DNA of 32,547 nucleotides from Larix sibirica (taxonomy: Eukaryota > Streptophyta > Pinopsida > Pinales > Pinaceae), in NCBI GenBank assembly GCA_004151065.3, contig NWUY0300022688.1, positions 68,159 to 100,705 on the forward strand, given 5' to 3'. The notes under the pieces were generated by a model. It made no database searches. It was not told where the DNA came from and saw only the letters and a list, made by a program, of their open reading frames with translations. A program made the translations under genes and the position numbers. Below are positions 9,353-18,789 of this stretch, piece by piece. Position 1 is the stretch's first letter; each line of letters starts with the position of its first letter.

Positions 9353-10337
9353 ATGATCATTTTATCCTTCAACATTCGAGGGATTGGTAGTGCTCCCAAT
9401 AAAACTGTTGTGAAGCATTTATTTGAGACTATTAGACCGAATGTAGTCTTCTTCTAAGAGACTATGGTTCCTGCTTTAAAATCCTGTGATTTCTTTCTTA
9501 AGATTAAGCTAGGGTGGAAATGTTGTAGTTTTGATTCTTGTGGTCTTTCGGGGGTCCTTCTGGTGGCATGGAACCCTGCCTACGCTGCTTTCTAGCCTTT
9601 CATCATTGTTGCAGGTTTACAAATTGTTGGTTCTTTTAGGGGTCAAAATAAGAAGGTGTGTCTGTTGAATATATATGGTCCTTATAGTCAGAGAAAGGTG
9701 TTTTGGGATAAGATTATTGGCACAGAGATCGTGAATAACCCTTCACTGATACTAGCGAGGGATTTAAACTTGACTCTTTCTTCAGCTGAAGTGTGGGGTT
9801 CTGGGAACATGATTGATCCACTAGCCTTGTATTTTAGGGAGACTTTCAACTATGATGGTATGTTGGATGTGCTCCCTAGCTCCCTGGTTTCGACTTGGAC
9901 CAATGCATGTTCGAGGAAAGCAGGGGTGGCAAAGAGGCTAGACTGTTTCCTTATGGTTGAGAATCTATGGATAGATTTGGGAAGATTTAGATCCTAGGCA
10001 GTTCCCACAAGTGTTTCGGACCACAAAGCCATAGCACTTGAGCATGATTTTGATAAAAAAATTTAACTACTACCGCTACAAGTTTAATTATAGTTGGCTG
10101 GAGGATCCAAACTTTGATAACTTTGTGAAGGAAAAGTGGTCTTCCATATTGGCTTCCAATACTTTGTCTCCATTATTAGGTCCGACAGAGAAGTTAAACC
10201 TTCTCATATCCAAGGTTGCACAGTGGGATGGGGAGAAGAAAAAGGCTAACTCGAAACAACTTCAGCAAATTGAAGCTGAAATTAATTCTTTGGTCTTGAA
10301 GGTTGATGGAGATTACTTTTCTGTTGAAAGGAAATAA
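9353..10337 (+). pseudogene. LINE A ORF2, endonuclease (APE-type) part
   Basis: ORF2 starts at the ATG 9353-9355, which overlaps the ORF1 stop codons (TAATGA). The apurinic-type endonuclease nicks target DNA to prime reverse transcription. Motifs in order: SFNIRGIG (catalytic Asn), a stop where QET is expected (TAA 9455-9457; the metal-binding Glu follows), VAWNP, LLNIYGPYSQRKVFWDKI, LARDLNLTLS (the usual Gly of GDLN is Arg), AKRLDCFL, and SVSDHKAIAL (catalytic Asp-His). Further stops are at 9593 and 9995; the second replaces the Trp seen in LINE B. A frameshift falls in a run of seven A near 10054-10060, and the linker continues at 10061-10337 (NYYRYKFNYSWLEDPNF). Confidence 0.8.
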
Positions 10338-11760
10338 CATTTGATCTATTTGGAATCTACTAGGGCTAATATCTTGAAGCAAGTAGAAGATACTTGGCGG
10401 CTAAAAAGCAGAGCAGTCTGGGTATCACAAGGTGACAATAATACTAAATTTTTTCAACGATATGCCAACCAAAGGAGACTAAACAACTCAATTTGGGAAT
10501 TGAAGGATCCGGCTGGGGTGTTAGTGAATTCTCGGGACTCTCTCAAACGAGCAACGGTGTCCCATTTTGAGACCACCTATAAAGCTAAAAATTCAACAAG
10601 ACTTGTAGATCAACTAAAAGTTATTAAGCAGTTTCCACATTTCTTTAGTTTGGATGAAGGTGAGAAGATTGGAGCTAAGGTACGTCTGGAGGAAATCAGG
10701 GATGTAATAAACTTGTTTGTTAAAGATAAAAGTCTGGGTCCAGATGGCTGGACCACTGAGTTTTTGATCCATTTCTTTGATTTGTTAGGTAAAGATATTC
10801 AGGTGGTTGTGGAGGAATCCATAAGGAAATGCTTTGTGCCAGTTCGTTTGAATGCCACCTATTTAGCACTCATTCCTAAAAAGGATAAGCCAGAAATATT
10901 TGATGAGTTTCAATCGATATCTTTGTGCAATATTCTCTATAAAGTTATAACTAAGATAATTTCCAATCGCATTAAACCTGCATTAGTTAGGTCTGTCTCC
11001 TTGGAACAATTTGATTTTCTCCCTGATCATCAAATTCTGGATGCCTTGGGGGTGGCACGGGAATGTCTCCATTCGATTAAGTCTAAGGACATTCAGGTTT
11101 TCATTCTCAAAATGGATCTTATTAAAGCATATGACTGCGTGGATTGGAATTTCCTCTGGTTCATCCTGCTTCATATTGGATTGTCGGTAGAAGTGACTAA
11201 TTGGATTATGGCTTGCATTACTTATGCAAACTTCACAATCCTTATCAATGGCTCTCCCACTACTTTCTTCAAATGTGGAAGGGGTATGCGACAGGGAAAT
11301 CCGCTCTCACCTTTACTCTTTCTCTTGATTATTGAAGACCTTGGTCATTCTATTGTTGCTGTAAAACAAGACAAGAGATTAAAAGGTATAAATTTGACCT
11401 GTCCCTCTCTCACCTTTACTCTTTCTCTTGATTATTGAAGGCCTTGGTCGTTCTATTGTTGCTGTAAAACAAGACAAGAGATTAAAAGGTATAAATTTGA
11501 CCTGTTCACTCTTTATTACGCATCTCTTATTTGTTGACGATGTATTAATTTTTTGTACCAATTCGGTTAAGGAATGGGAGTGCTATAGAGAAATTATTGA
11601 TACTTTTTGCTATGCTTCAGGAATGTCTGTAAGTGTGCAAAAATCCTCATTATTGTATTTAACTATCATGATCACGGTATTTGTAATTCAATGTCAATGC
11701 TATTTCCATTTTATATGGACTTGTTGGATTGTGGTTTTAAGTACTTGTGTTTTTTCCTAA
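10338..11760 (+). pseudogene. LINE A ORF2, reverse transcriptase part
   Basis: Reverse transcriptase domain of an L1-clade LINE. Motifs in order: DTWRLKSRAVWVSQGDNNTK (linker), SLGPDGWTTEFL (motif 1, usually SPGPDG), YLALIPKKDKPE, SISLCNILYKVITKIISNRI (motif 2), EQFDFLPDHQILDALGVARE (motif 3), FILKMDLIKAYDCVDWNFL (motif A Asp), RGMRQGNPLSPLLFLLIIE (motif B), then LLFVDDVLIFC (motif C, the catalytic DD, near 11530-11545). The frame is open from 10338 to 11438. A 103-bp tandem duplication then shifts the frame between motifs B and C, and another shift lies near 11640-11660. The catalytic residues are kept, but no continuous protein could be made. Confidence 0.88.
11304..11509 (+). repeat. 103-bp tandem duplication inside LINE A reverse transcriptase
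   Basis: The stretch starting CTCTCACCTTTACTCTTTCT occurs at 11304-11406 and again at 11407-11509 with only a few differences. 103 is not a multiple of three, so the frame is broken between motifs B and C. Near-identity of the copies suggests the duplication is much younger than the element. Confidence 0.92.
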
Positions 11761-12900
11761 AACTTAACTGCTACAAGAAAGAGGATTGGTCCTGGCTCCT
11801 GCACAAGGTGGACAAATGCACTAGTAACTGGAGCTTTAGGTGGCTTTCTTTTGGAGGACGTCGTATATTGGAAAAATATGTGTTGGAAAGTATTCCCGTC
11901 TATTGGGATTCCTTCGCAATGGTTCTGGATTCCATTATCCAAGGCATCAAAAAACGTACTTTTCATTTCCTTTGGGCTAGCAGCTTAAATATTTCAAAAT
12001 TCCACTTGGCAAGTTGGGAAATTCTCTCTCTGTCGAAGCATATTGGTGGATGGGGACTCAAACATTTGGGTCGATTTTTTCAAGCACTGAGCGTTAAATG
12101 CCTCTGGTGGGGAATATTTGGGACATGAATGTGGATTAAGGTTATCTCTACAAAGTATCTGAAAAAACTGATTATGGAGCAATGGATTAGGAATCCAAAG
12201 CTATATGTGGATAATGCTTCAGTTATCTAGAGGGGTCTCATTAAAATGTTTCCACTCCTTAGTGGATGGCTCAATTGGAAATTTGGTCGGGGCATTCATA
12301 TTTATATTGGGATTGATCCTATCCTTGGTGTTGGGTATCAATACAAGTTATCAGATCAATTAATTTATCATCTACATAGACGTAAGATATTTGTCTTTGC
12401 CTAAGTTCGTCGACCTGATGCTATTAATTCTTCTTCAACATATTGGTTGTCGTCTTCAGATCTAAAACTACCAGTAGAGTTTGTTGTTGAATGAACACAT
12501 TACATTTTACTTCTCTATTGTGAAGGTATTAGATTATCATAAGATATGGATACACTTGTATGGGATTGGGGTAATTCCAATGGGGTATTATCTGCCAAAT
12601 CAACCTACAATGCCCTAACTTATTTACAGGTTTCCATAGCTCCGAAGTGGTGGGAAAATATTGATTTGGAAATGGCGGGCTCCAATAAAAATTAGATACT
12701 ATATCTGGTTATGTATGGATAATTACATCCTTTCTGGGGATAATTTTCATAAGCATGGTTTCCACGTTCCTGTAAGATGTATACTTTGTCTAGCTGATGC
12801 TGAATCGGTGACACATTTGTTCAATCATTATAAGTTCTATTGGGTTGTTTGGGACGAAGTTGGGAGAACTTTGGCACCAAGATGAGTGGTTGTTTTCAAA
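11640..12900 (+). pseudogene. LINE A ORF2, thumb/connection and zf-RVT region
   Basis: Downstream of the polymerase core, FGGRRILEKYVLESIPVYW and KRTFHFLWASS (about 11850-11980) match FLW-type conserved blocks of plant LINE ORF2. HIGGWGLKHLGRFFQALS follows. The frame continues through two stops (TGA 12126, TAG 12228, the latter replacing Trp) to GRGIHIYIGIDPILGVG. The zf-RVT region at 12661-12885 has KIRYYIWLCM, CILCLADAESVTHLF and then HYKF, where the family usually has a further Cys. The finger is therefore degraded. Confidence 0.75.
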
Positions 12901-13139
12901 TTTTCCTGACTATTTTTTCCACGAGTTTCATTCCAAAGTCAAATATAAAGCACTGCCTCTTTTTTATCATTTTGGAGCTCTCGAAGATGAGAAATAGAGA
13001 GATATTTGATGACTAATATGTTTCAGTATTTCTTGTTGTTTTGAAGGTGATTAGTTTGTATTATGAGTATTATAAGGAAAATCCTTCACAAAAAGTCTAA
13101 AACCTTTTAGTGCCATAGATGGATGAATATACATCAGTT

Positions 13140-13533
13140 GGCTTCTTTTACAGTGCTGCTCAGGACAGTTTCTGTGGTGTTGGTATGGTTTTACAAATAA
13201 AAAAAAGGCCACAGTCTTTTGTTAAAAATGGGAGGTAGTAGGGGCACAAACACTAAGTATGAACTCTTGGTCCTCTGGGGTCTCCTTTGGACTGCTAAGA
13301 AGCGAGGCATACAAAACTTAAAGGTTTTGGGGGATTCAAGAGTGGTTATCGAACGGGCATCTGGCATCTCAAGGCTACATACTATTCTCTTGGATCAATG
13401 GGCGGATCAGACCAGAGAATTGATCAATGGATTTCCTTCCATATACTTCTTTCATATTTTCCAGGAGCTTAATAAGCAAGCAAATTCTCTATCAAAAATG
13501 GCTCTTGGTCATATGGATGGTTACATTCATTAG
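13140..13533 (+). pseudogene. LINE A ORF2, C-terminal RNase H domain
   Basis: A plant-type RNase H domain closes ORF2 and would degrade the RNA strand of the cDNA hybrid. The first motif reads GFFYSAAQDSFCGVGMVLQ, where the catalytic Asp expected in the FFD-like position is Tyr. Next come TKYELLVLWGLLWTAKKRG (catalytic Glu kept) and NLKVLGDSRVVIERASG (Asp kept). The last block is ELNKQANSLSKMALGHMDGY, where the Asp expected before SLSK is Asn. Two of the four metal-binding residues are lost, so it is inactive. The frame ends at the TAG just after 13533. Confidence 0.8.
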
Positions 13534-14827
13534 GTTGATCTTGTTGAAGACCACATAGTCGATACTAGGTCTTTTTACATTTTATGAGCTTGAACAATTG
13601 CAGTTACTTTGGAGGTTGTTGCTTGTTCCTTTTTGTATATGGAATGTATTTTGATATAGCTAGTTGGGTTTAATGTACCCAAACTGACTTAGGAACACTA
13701 ACTCAAAACTTTTTAAAACTCAAACACATTGAAGATGGGCTAAATACAAAAATTAACTAGTTTGGCTAGAAATCAAAGGTTGAACCCCAAACACCTCTAG
13801 ACTCTCCCAAATTTTCCCAAGATGGACCTCAGGACTTTCTAGACCTCAAGGACATTCTGTAGCATCCTAAACAAACTTACAACTTTGACAGTTTCACATT
13901 CTATGGGTGCATCACACTTGGGTAGACTCCTTGGGATAAACCCAAGGCTTCAAGGAAATTTCCTCGGGACTTATGTGGAAACCCAATGGATTCTGGTGCA
14001 GATATGGAAATGGATGGACTGTATCTACACCAACCTTCTATGACAACAATGATACAAAGGTTTGGACTCGGTTTGATAAGGTTTTGGAGACCAGAAAGAC
14101 AAGTGCGCTACTTAGGACTGTTCAACTAGTTAATTTCCAAACTAATCCAAATGAATTTAGAGGGTCACAAATTTCAGAACTAAGGCTTGGGATGACTTCA
14201 TCAGAGACTTAAAATATTGCAGCAACTCACATAATAGGATTTGGACACATTGAAGACAGTTAATTACAATTATACTAAAAAACTATTCAAATCTAGCATC
14301 AGTCGAGCATTGGAGAGAATAACCATTGAAAAGAGAGATAGAATTTGTAGAATAAGAAGTAGTATAATCACATTAACTTCCATAGGAGTAAATTAACATT
14401 ATAGAGCTTAAAATTCAATAGCAGCACTCATGAAATCACTCTCCTCATTGTACAAATACACAGAAATGCAAAAGGTGCACTACAATCAATTGATTCTTCA
14501 CACTATTGGATCAATGATTCGCTTGACAGGAAGTGGAATGATCAATTATTGGTGGACATATACTAAGAATTCATGGCTGCCTTAGCAGATGCGAATCACA
14601 AGAAATCTTGACATGATAAGAGCCACATGACATTAGAATAATTAAGGAGAAGAGAAGATAGAAGGTTGCTCCGGAGGTGAATTCTTCTTCTCAATTCTTA
14701 AACTCTCAAGTAGCAATTTGACCCAAGGTTAAGATCAGATCTAGAAATGAAATTAAATACCTGCAATAACTCAATGAGAGAGAATGAATGCCTTCCTCCT
14801 CAAACTCTAGCTAATTCTTCAACTAGA

Positions 14828-14881
14828 TTGGTGACAGTAGGGGCACATCTCCCAATTGGTGACAAGGGGCACATCTCCCAA
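14828..14881. repeat. 28-bp direct repeat inside the LTR
   Basis: TTGGTGACA followed by GGGGCACATCTCCCAA occurs twice, starting at 14828 and 14856. It lies just downstream of the minus-strand TATA box, near the predicted R region. Confidence 0.75.
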
Positions 14882-14956
14882 ATCTGTATAATCTCAGAGC
14901 TCTCCAATTCGAATATCAACACTGGAAAAAGATGTGAATGGGTGCACACCACCTTC

Positions 14957-14963
14957 TTTTATA
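14957..14963 (-). promoter_or_regulatory. TATA box of the minus-strand LTR
   Basis: The minus strand reads GATTATAAAAGAAGG here. The position, about 575 bp from the predicted LTR start, fits a U3 promoter. Its role is inferred from context only. Confidence 0.4.
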
Positions 14964-15121
14964 ATCTTGTTGGATTCTTGGACAATATTAGATGCATTGT
15001 ACTTGGTCCTCTAGGTCATCTATTGTGCCCTCCTTAGCCTAATTGGAAATGGCAGCTTTATGTGACTTTCCTTGCTTTTAGTCTGTTTTTTCCTTGCTTT
15101 CTACTTTTTTCTAATTTACTG

Positions 15122-15272
15122 CTTTTCCTGCCACTTTCCTACTTTTCTTTGCTATACTACTTTTCCTACCACTTTCATGCTTTTCTCTGCTTTCTTACTT
15201 TTCCTGCCACTTTCTTGCTTTTCTCTTCTTTCCTACTTTTCTGCCACCTTCCTACTTTTCACTGCTTTCTTC
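15122..15272. repeat. 38-bp pyrimidine-rich minisatellite (four units) in LTR U3
   Basis: Four adjacent units start at 15122, 15160, 15198 and 15236. Each opens CTTTTCCTGCCACTTTC (or nearly so) and has a second CTTTTC near the middle. The first three are 38 bp and the last 37 bp. The plus strand is almost all T and C. A hydrophobic open frame across it is a by-product of the composition, not a gene. Confidence 0.9.
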
Positions 15273-15538
15273 CAAATTTGGAAACAACTTATGAGGTCCA
15301 CCTAATCCTTATGCGCCCTCTTGGGCCACTTAGGAAATTACAACTCATATAACAATTATTAATAATTAAGCATTTACAACTATGGGCTCTATTCTTCTCC
15401 AATGTTTAATTTAATTGAACTAAATAATCTAAACCAAAATTAATCCCTAACCAATTTAATTCAATTTTCTGCCTGAACCCATAGGGATTGGATGGGTTAG
15501 AGGGATGACCAGGGAGCCACTAAAATGGGGACATTACA

Positions 15539-17340
15539 GTCCTCCCCANCCCTTGGGTTCATATTCCCAAGGCATCTCTTGGACTCCTAATATCTGTTCA
15601 CATTCACATGTGACTCTTGAAGTGAATGTGAATAATAATATCAAAATACAATAATTAACTCATATAGATTAATGTTTCCAACACTGCAACATACTACTTC
15701 CTTAGGAATGTGTTAACGGAAAACATTATCCCTCTATTTCTTTGGTGAACCCAATATCATGACATGAGGCTAGTCTCTTTAGTTTATATAAGCAAGTCAA
15801 TTGGTAAGGATGCTTTTTTCTCCTTAACCAACTTGTCTGATGTCATAGAGTGGTACTTCAGTTGCACTGTCAAACATTCTTCCTTACATACATGACTAAC
15901 AACACTTGCTTGGTTAGCCTCACACAAATGAAACAAAGGAAATATGCAACCACCATGAAGTCCTTCCTCCTCCCTCGAAGCTATCTCTTTTTTAATCTTT
16001 TATTTGGTAAAACCAACTTTATGCCTAAGATGATTTCGATGTTCAACTTTTGTTCCATGTTTGGTAGAGGAAACAATGATAGTTTTAGGTTTTATAGTCA
16101 CAGTTCCAAAGGATAATTTTTTAAATTGTTTAAGCATGTGGAAAAGTTGGAGGGAGGAAGAGGCAAATAGTGGTTACATAGAAAGTGATATACAAAACAT
16201 GGAGAACTGTAGACACAGTTCCCATAATGAAACAATAAGCACCCAAAAGAGAAAGAGAAGGCTTCATCACTTCACCATGAGTGGGTGGGATAAATAAAGG
16301 ATATTAGGTTACCCACAACATTCTTATTTTATTGGGGGATCTAGAAATTGAGCTAGCATAATTCATTCACGTTGTCCTTCCGCACGATCTCCAACATCTC
16401 TAGTCTAGGTTTTATTTTTCGGGTGGCCATTTTGTTAGAGGAAATAGATATAAATACATGCATTCAATGCCTCTTCCTTTGCTTCAGTTTTACTCTGAAT
16501 CCATGCTTTAAGATCCGACATAAAAAAATGGAGATTATCAAGAATTTATTTCTAGTTATCAAACATTCTCCATAGGAGCTATTTCTCCTTATTTGAAATG
16601 CTAGACACATGGCCAATAGCATTGGGTTGGCTAATACATAAATCAATCAATTACCAATCCTTACTGCTCACCGCTTAGAAATACCATTTGTGTATGTACC
16701 CACAGGAGGAGAAGCATGAAATTTGACCATTAATACTTGAAATTTGACCTATAGTTATTGTTGCACTGAGTAACCAGATTTAGGAATGGAACTAACTCTA
16801 TTGGATATGGAGTTGGATCCATGGCATCATGTTAGTGGATATTTTATTGATGAAAGTAATAGTGCAAAATTTAAAATGGAAGGATTTAGCCAAGTGAGAG
16901 AGACGTCGAACTCTTATTATTAAGTCCTCTTCTCTTGGTTTCTTTAATGTTGCTAGCTTAGATGCTAGTAAGATTCTAACCATTGGCGAAACAACTACTT
17001 CAATGAATTAGACCATAGGCCATGGATCTTAATCATATGTATTTGGGTGAAGCACTATCTTAATGGGATTAAATTATTCAAGGTCAATGAGTTTCTATGC
17101 TCTTGCTGACATAAATGCTACTTAAGATCGCATAGTTCATATAGATTTATATAATTGTTATTAGTGCTTTTATCATCTCAAGAACTACTTTAACCCATGC
17201 TATTATCTATCCCATGCTACTGTCTATCGACCTAGAAGGGATGTTATTGATTTTTACATGGAATCATTATTTTTAACTACACCCTTATTTTTCTTGGCTT
17301 TGTACCTACCTTTGCTACTTGGCGAAAATTATCTAGCTTG
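15539..17340. other. No recognisable gene; possible decayed retroelement interior
   Basis: The first bases are the purine tract of the minus-strand LTR. Short open frames occur on both strands, but none has a known motif or a frame that continues past a stop. A self-complementary stretch (TTCACATTCACATGTGACTC and what follows) lies at about 15599-15632. One undetermined base is at 15549. Confidence 0.5.
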
Positions 17341-17350
17341 CTATGCAACA

Positions 17351-17439
17351 TTTAATGCTGTAGCAGCAACATTGTTGGTCGTTGGATCTCAAGTTGCTTG
17401 AGATCCAACAACCAACAACACTGTCACCAAAACATTAAA
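17351..17439. repeat. Inverted repeat with 43-bp arms and a 3-nt loop
   Basis: The left arm is 17351-17393 and the right arm 17397-17439. The arms pair perfectly around the loop (GGATCTCAAG with CTTGAGATCC) and at the outer end (TTTAATG with CATTAAA), with about ten mismatches mainly in the middle. The structure could come from a small foldback element or a hairpin RNA. No target duplication or terminal motif was identified. Confidence 0.8.
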
Positions 17440-17717
17440 TAGCCCGCAACAAACTGGATATTGATCGCTTTGCTACCCTCAATGATGCTTACTTTATTGC
17501 TTTAATCCCCACTATTAACAAAGCTATTGGTTTTGTAGCAACGATCTTAAGTTAAATGGTCAATGATGTAAACTTAATAACATTCCAAAATAAGTATATC
17601 TACTCATTAATTTATTTTCTAATTTTTTGGAAAATAATTTTACTCATGATAAAAGAAAAAAACATTACAATTTATATTTTTAACTATTTTATTTTTCAAA
17701 ATAATAAATGTAATTAT

Positions 17718-17847
17718 GTAAAATTAATTTATTAAACATTAACAATAGTGAGTACTTAGTATGAAATATCAACATTAATGATGTAAAGTTAATTTATTAA
17801 GCAGTGACAATGATGACTACTTAGTATGAAATATTAACATTAATGGT
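17718..17847. repeat. 65-bp tandem duplication
   Basis: Units start at 17718 and 17783. Both contain TTAATTTATTAA and ACTTAGTATGAAATAT in the same order. The sequence is AT-rich and non-coding. Confidence 0.8.
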
Positions 17848-18288
17848 ACATTCAACAAAATTAACAATGCAGTGAATCTATATTATTAATTTTATGAATT
17901 CTTATATATTTTATTCTAGAATAAAATTAAAGTTTCTCTATTATGAAGTCAAAATCTTTAAAGTATTTTTTTAGGAAATTGTTGCTTATTGTCATAATTT
18001 TATGCATGGAAAGATTTGAAACATAACTTAGATTTATGGTGAAAGTGGTGACTACTTAGTATGAAATTACAACATTAATGGTACATTCAACAAAATTAAT
18101 AATGGAGTGAATCTACATTATTAATTTTATGAATTCTTATATATCTATATATTTATAGTATAAAATTTATGTTTCTTTCTATTATAAAGTCAAAATATTT
18201 AAGATTTTAGCAAGTATTTCCCATGATATTGTTGCTTATTTTTATAATTTTATGCTTAAAAAAATTTCAAACATAACTTATATTTTAT
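17815..18288. repeat. About 235-bp tandem duplication next to the assembly gap
   Basis: The segment beginning GACTACTTAGTATGAAAT and continuing CATTAATGGTACATTCAACA occurs at 17815-18049 and 18050-18288. The copies differ by substitutions and small indels. The unit shares its start with the 65-bp repeat to its left. Confidence 0.8.
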
Positions 18289-18368
18289 AATTCATTGGAA
18301 CTACATACCAGCATAGATCCATCTTAAACCCATATCTATCAAGCACTGAGAGGGATCCAATTTCTTGA

Positions 18369-18789
18369 NNNNNNNNNNNNNNNNNNNNNNNNNNNNNNNN
18401 NNNNNNNNNNNNNNNNNNNNNNNNNNNNNNNNNNNNNNNNNNNNNNNNNNNNNNNNNNNNNNNNNNNNNNNNNNNNNNNNNNNNNNNNNNNNNNNNNNNN
18501 NNNNNNNNNNNNNNNNNNNNNNNNNNNNNNNNNNNNNNNNNNNNNNNNNNNNNNNNNNNNNNNNNNNNNNNNNNNNNNNNNNNNNNNNNNNNNNNNNNNN
18601 NNNNNNNNNNNNNNNNNNNNNNNNNNNNNNNNNNNNNNNNNNNNNNNNNNNNNNNNNNNNNNNNNNNNNNNNNNNNNNNNNNNNNNNNNNNNNNNNNNNN
18701 NNNNNNNNNNNNNNNNNNNNNNNNNNNNNNNNNNNNNNNNNNNNNNNNNNNNNNNNNNNNNNNNNNNNNNNNNNNNNNNNNNNNNNNNN
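18369..18789. other. Assembly gap (421 N)
   Basis: A continuous run of N. Any open frame crossing it is an artefact. The gap sits just after a tandem duplication, so a collapsed or unresolved repeat is a likely cause. Confidence 0.99.

Larger units (their letters stand above)
7420..13670 (+). mobile_element. L1-type LINE (LINE A), long but decayed
   Basis: A plus-strand non-LTR element with the order 5'UTR, ORF1, then ORF2 (endonuclease, reverse transcriptase, Zn-finger, RNase H). The 5' region shares AGTACCAACC, GCTAAAAAA and AGTGGG (7433-7461) with LINE B, in the same order. It carries at least eight in-frame stops and several frameshifts, so it is dead. The 3' end near 13670 is set by the start of the neighbouring LTR. 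No poly(A) tail or target duplication was found. Confidence 0.85.
13674..15538 (-). mobile_element. Probable LTR (about 1.87 kb), minus strand, with polypurine tract to its right
   Basis: Read on the minus strand, the sequence begins TGTAATGTCCCCATTTTAGT at 15538 and ends GGGTACA at 13674, so the ends form the inverted pair TGTA...TACA. A purine tract, TGGGGAGGAC, sits just outside 15538, as expected of a polypurine tract before a 3' LTR. A minus-strand TATA box (TATAAAA, 14957-14963) would start R about 600 bp in. There is no 5-bp match between the two flanks, which fits one LTR joined to internal sequence rather than a solo LTR. No gag-pol is recognisable to the right, so the element is truncated or badly decayed. 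The left flank is the 3' end of LINE A, so it may have inserted there. Confidence 0.5.

Noticed and set aside
15062-15352. Two overlapping hydrophobic frames rich in Phe, Leu and Ser
   Set aside because: They are translations of the pyrimidine-rich 38-bp minisatellite. Two frames look equally protein-like, which points to composition rather than a membrane protein.
15599-15632. Self-complementary stretch near TTCACATTCACATGTGACTC
   Set aside because: Short and imperfect, with no neighbouring feature; not enough for a terminator or hairpin RNA call.
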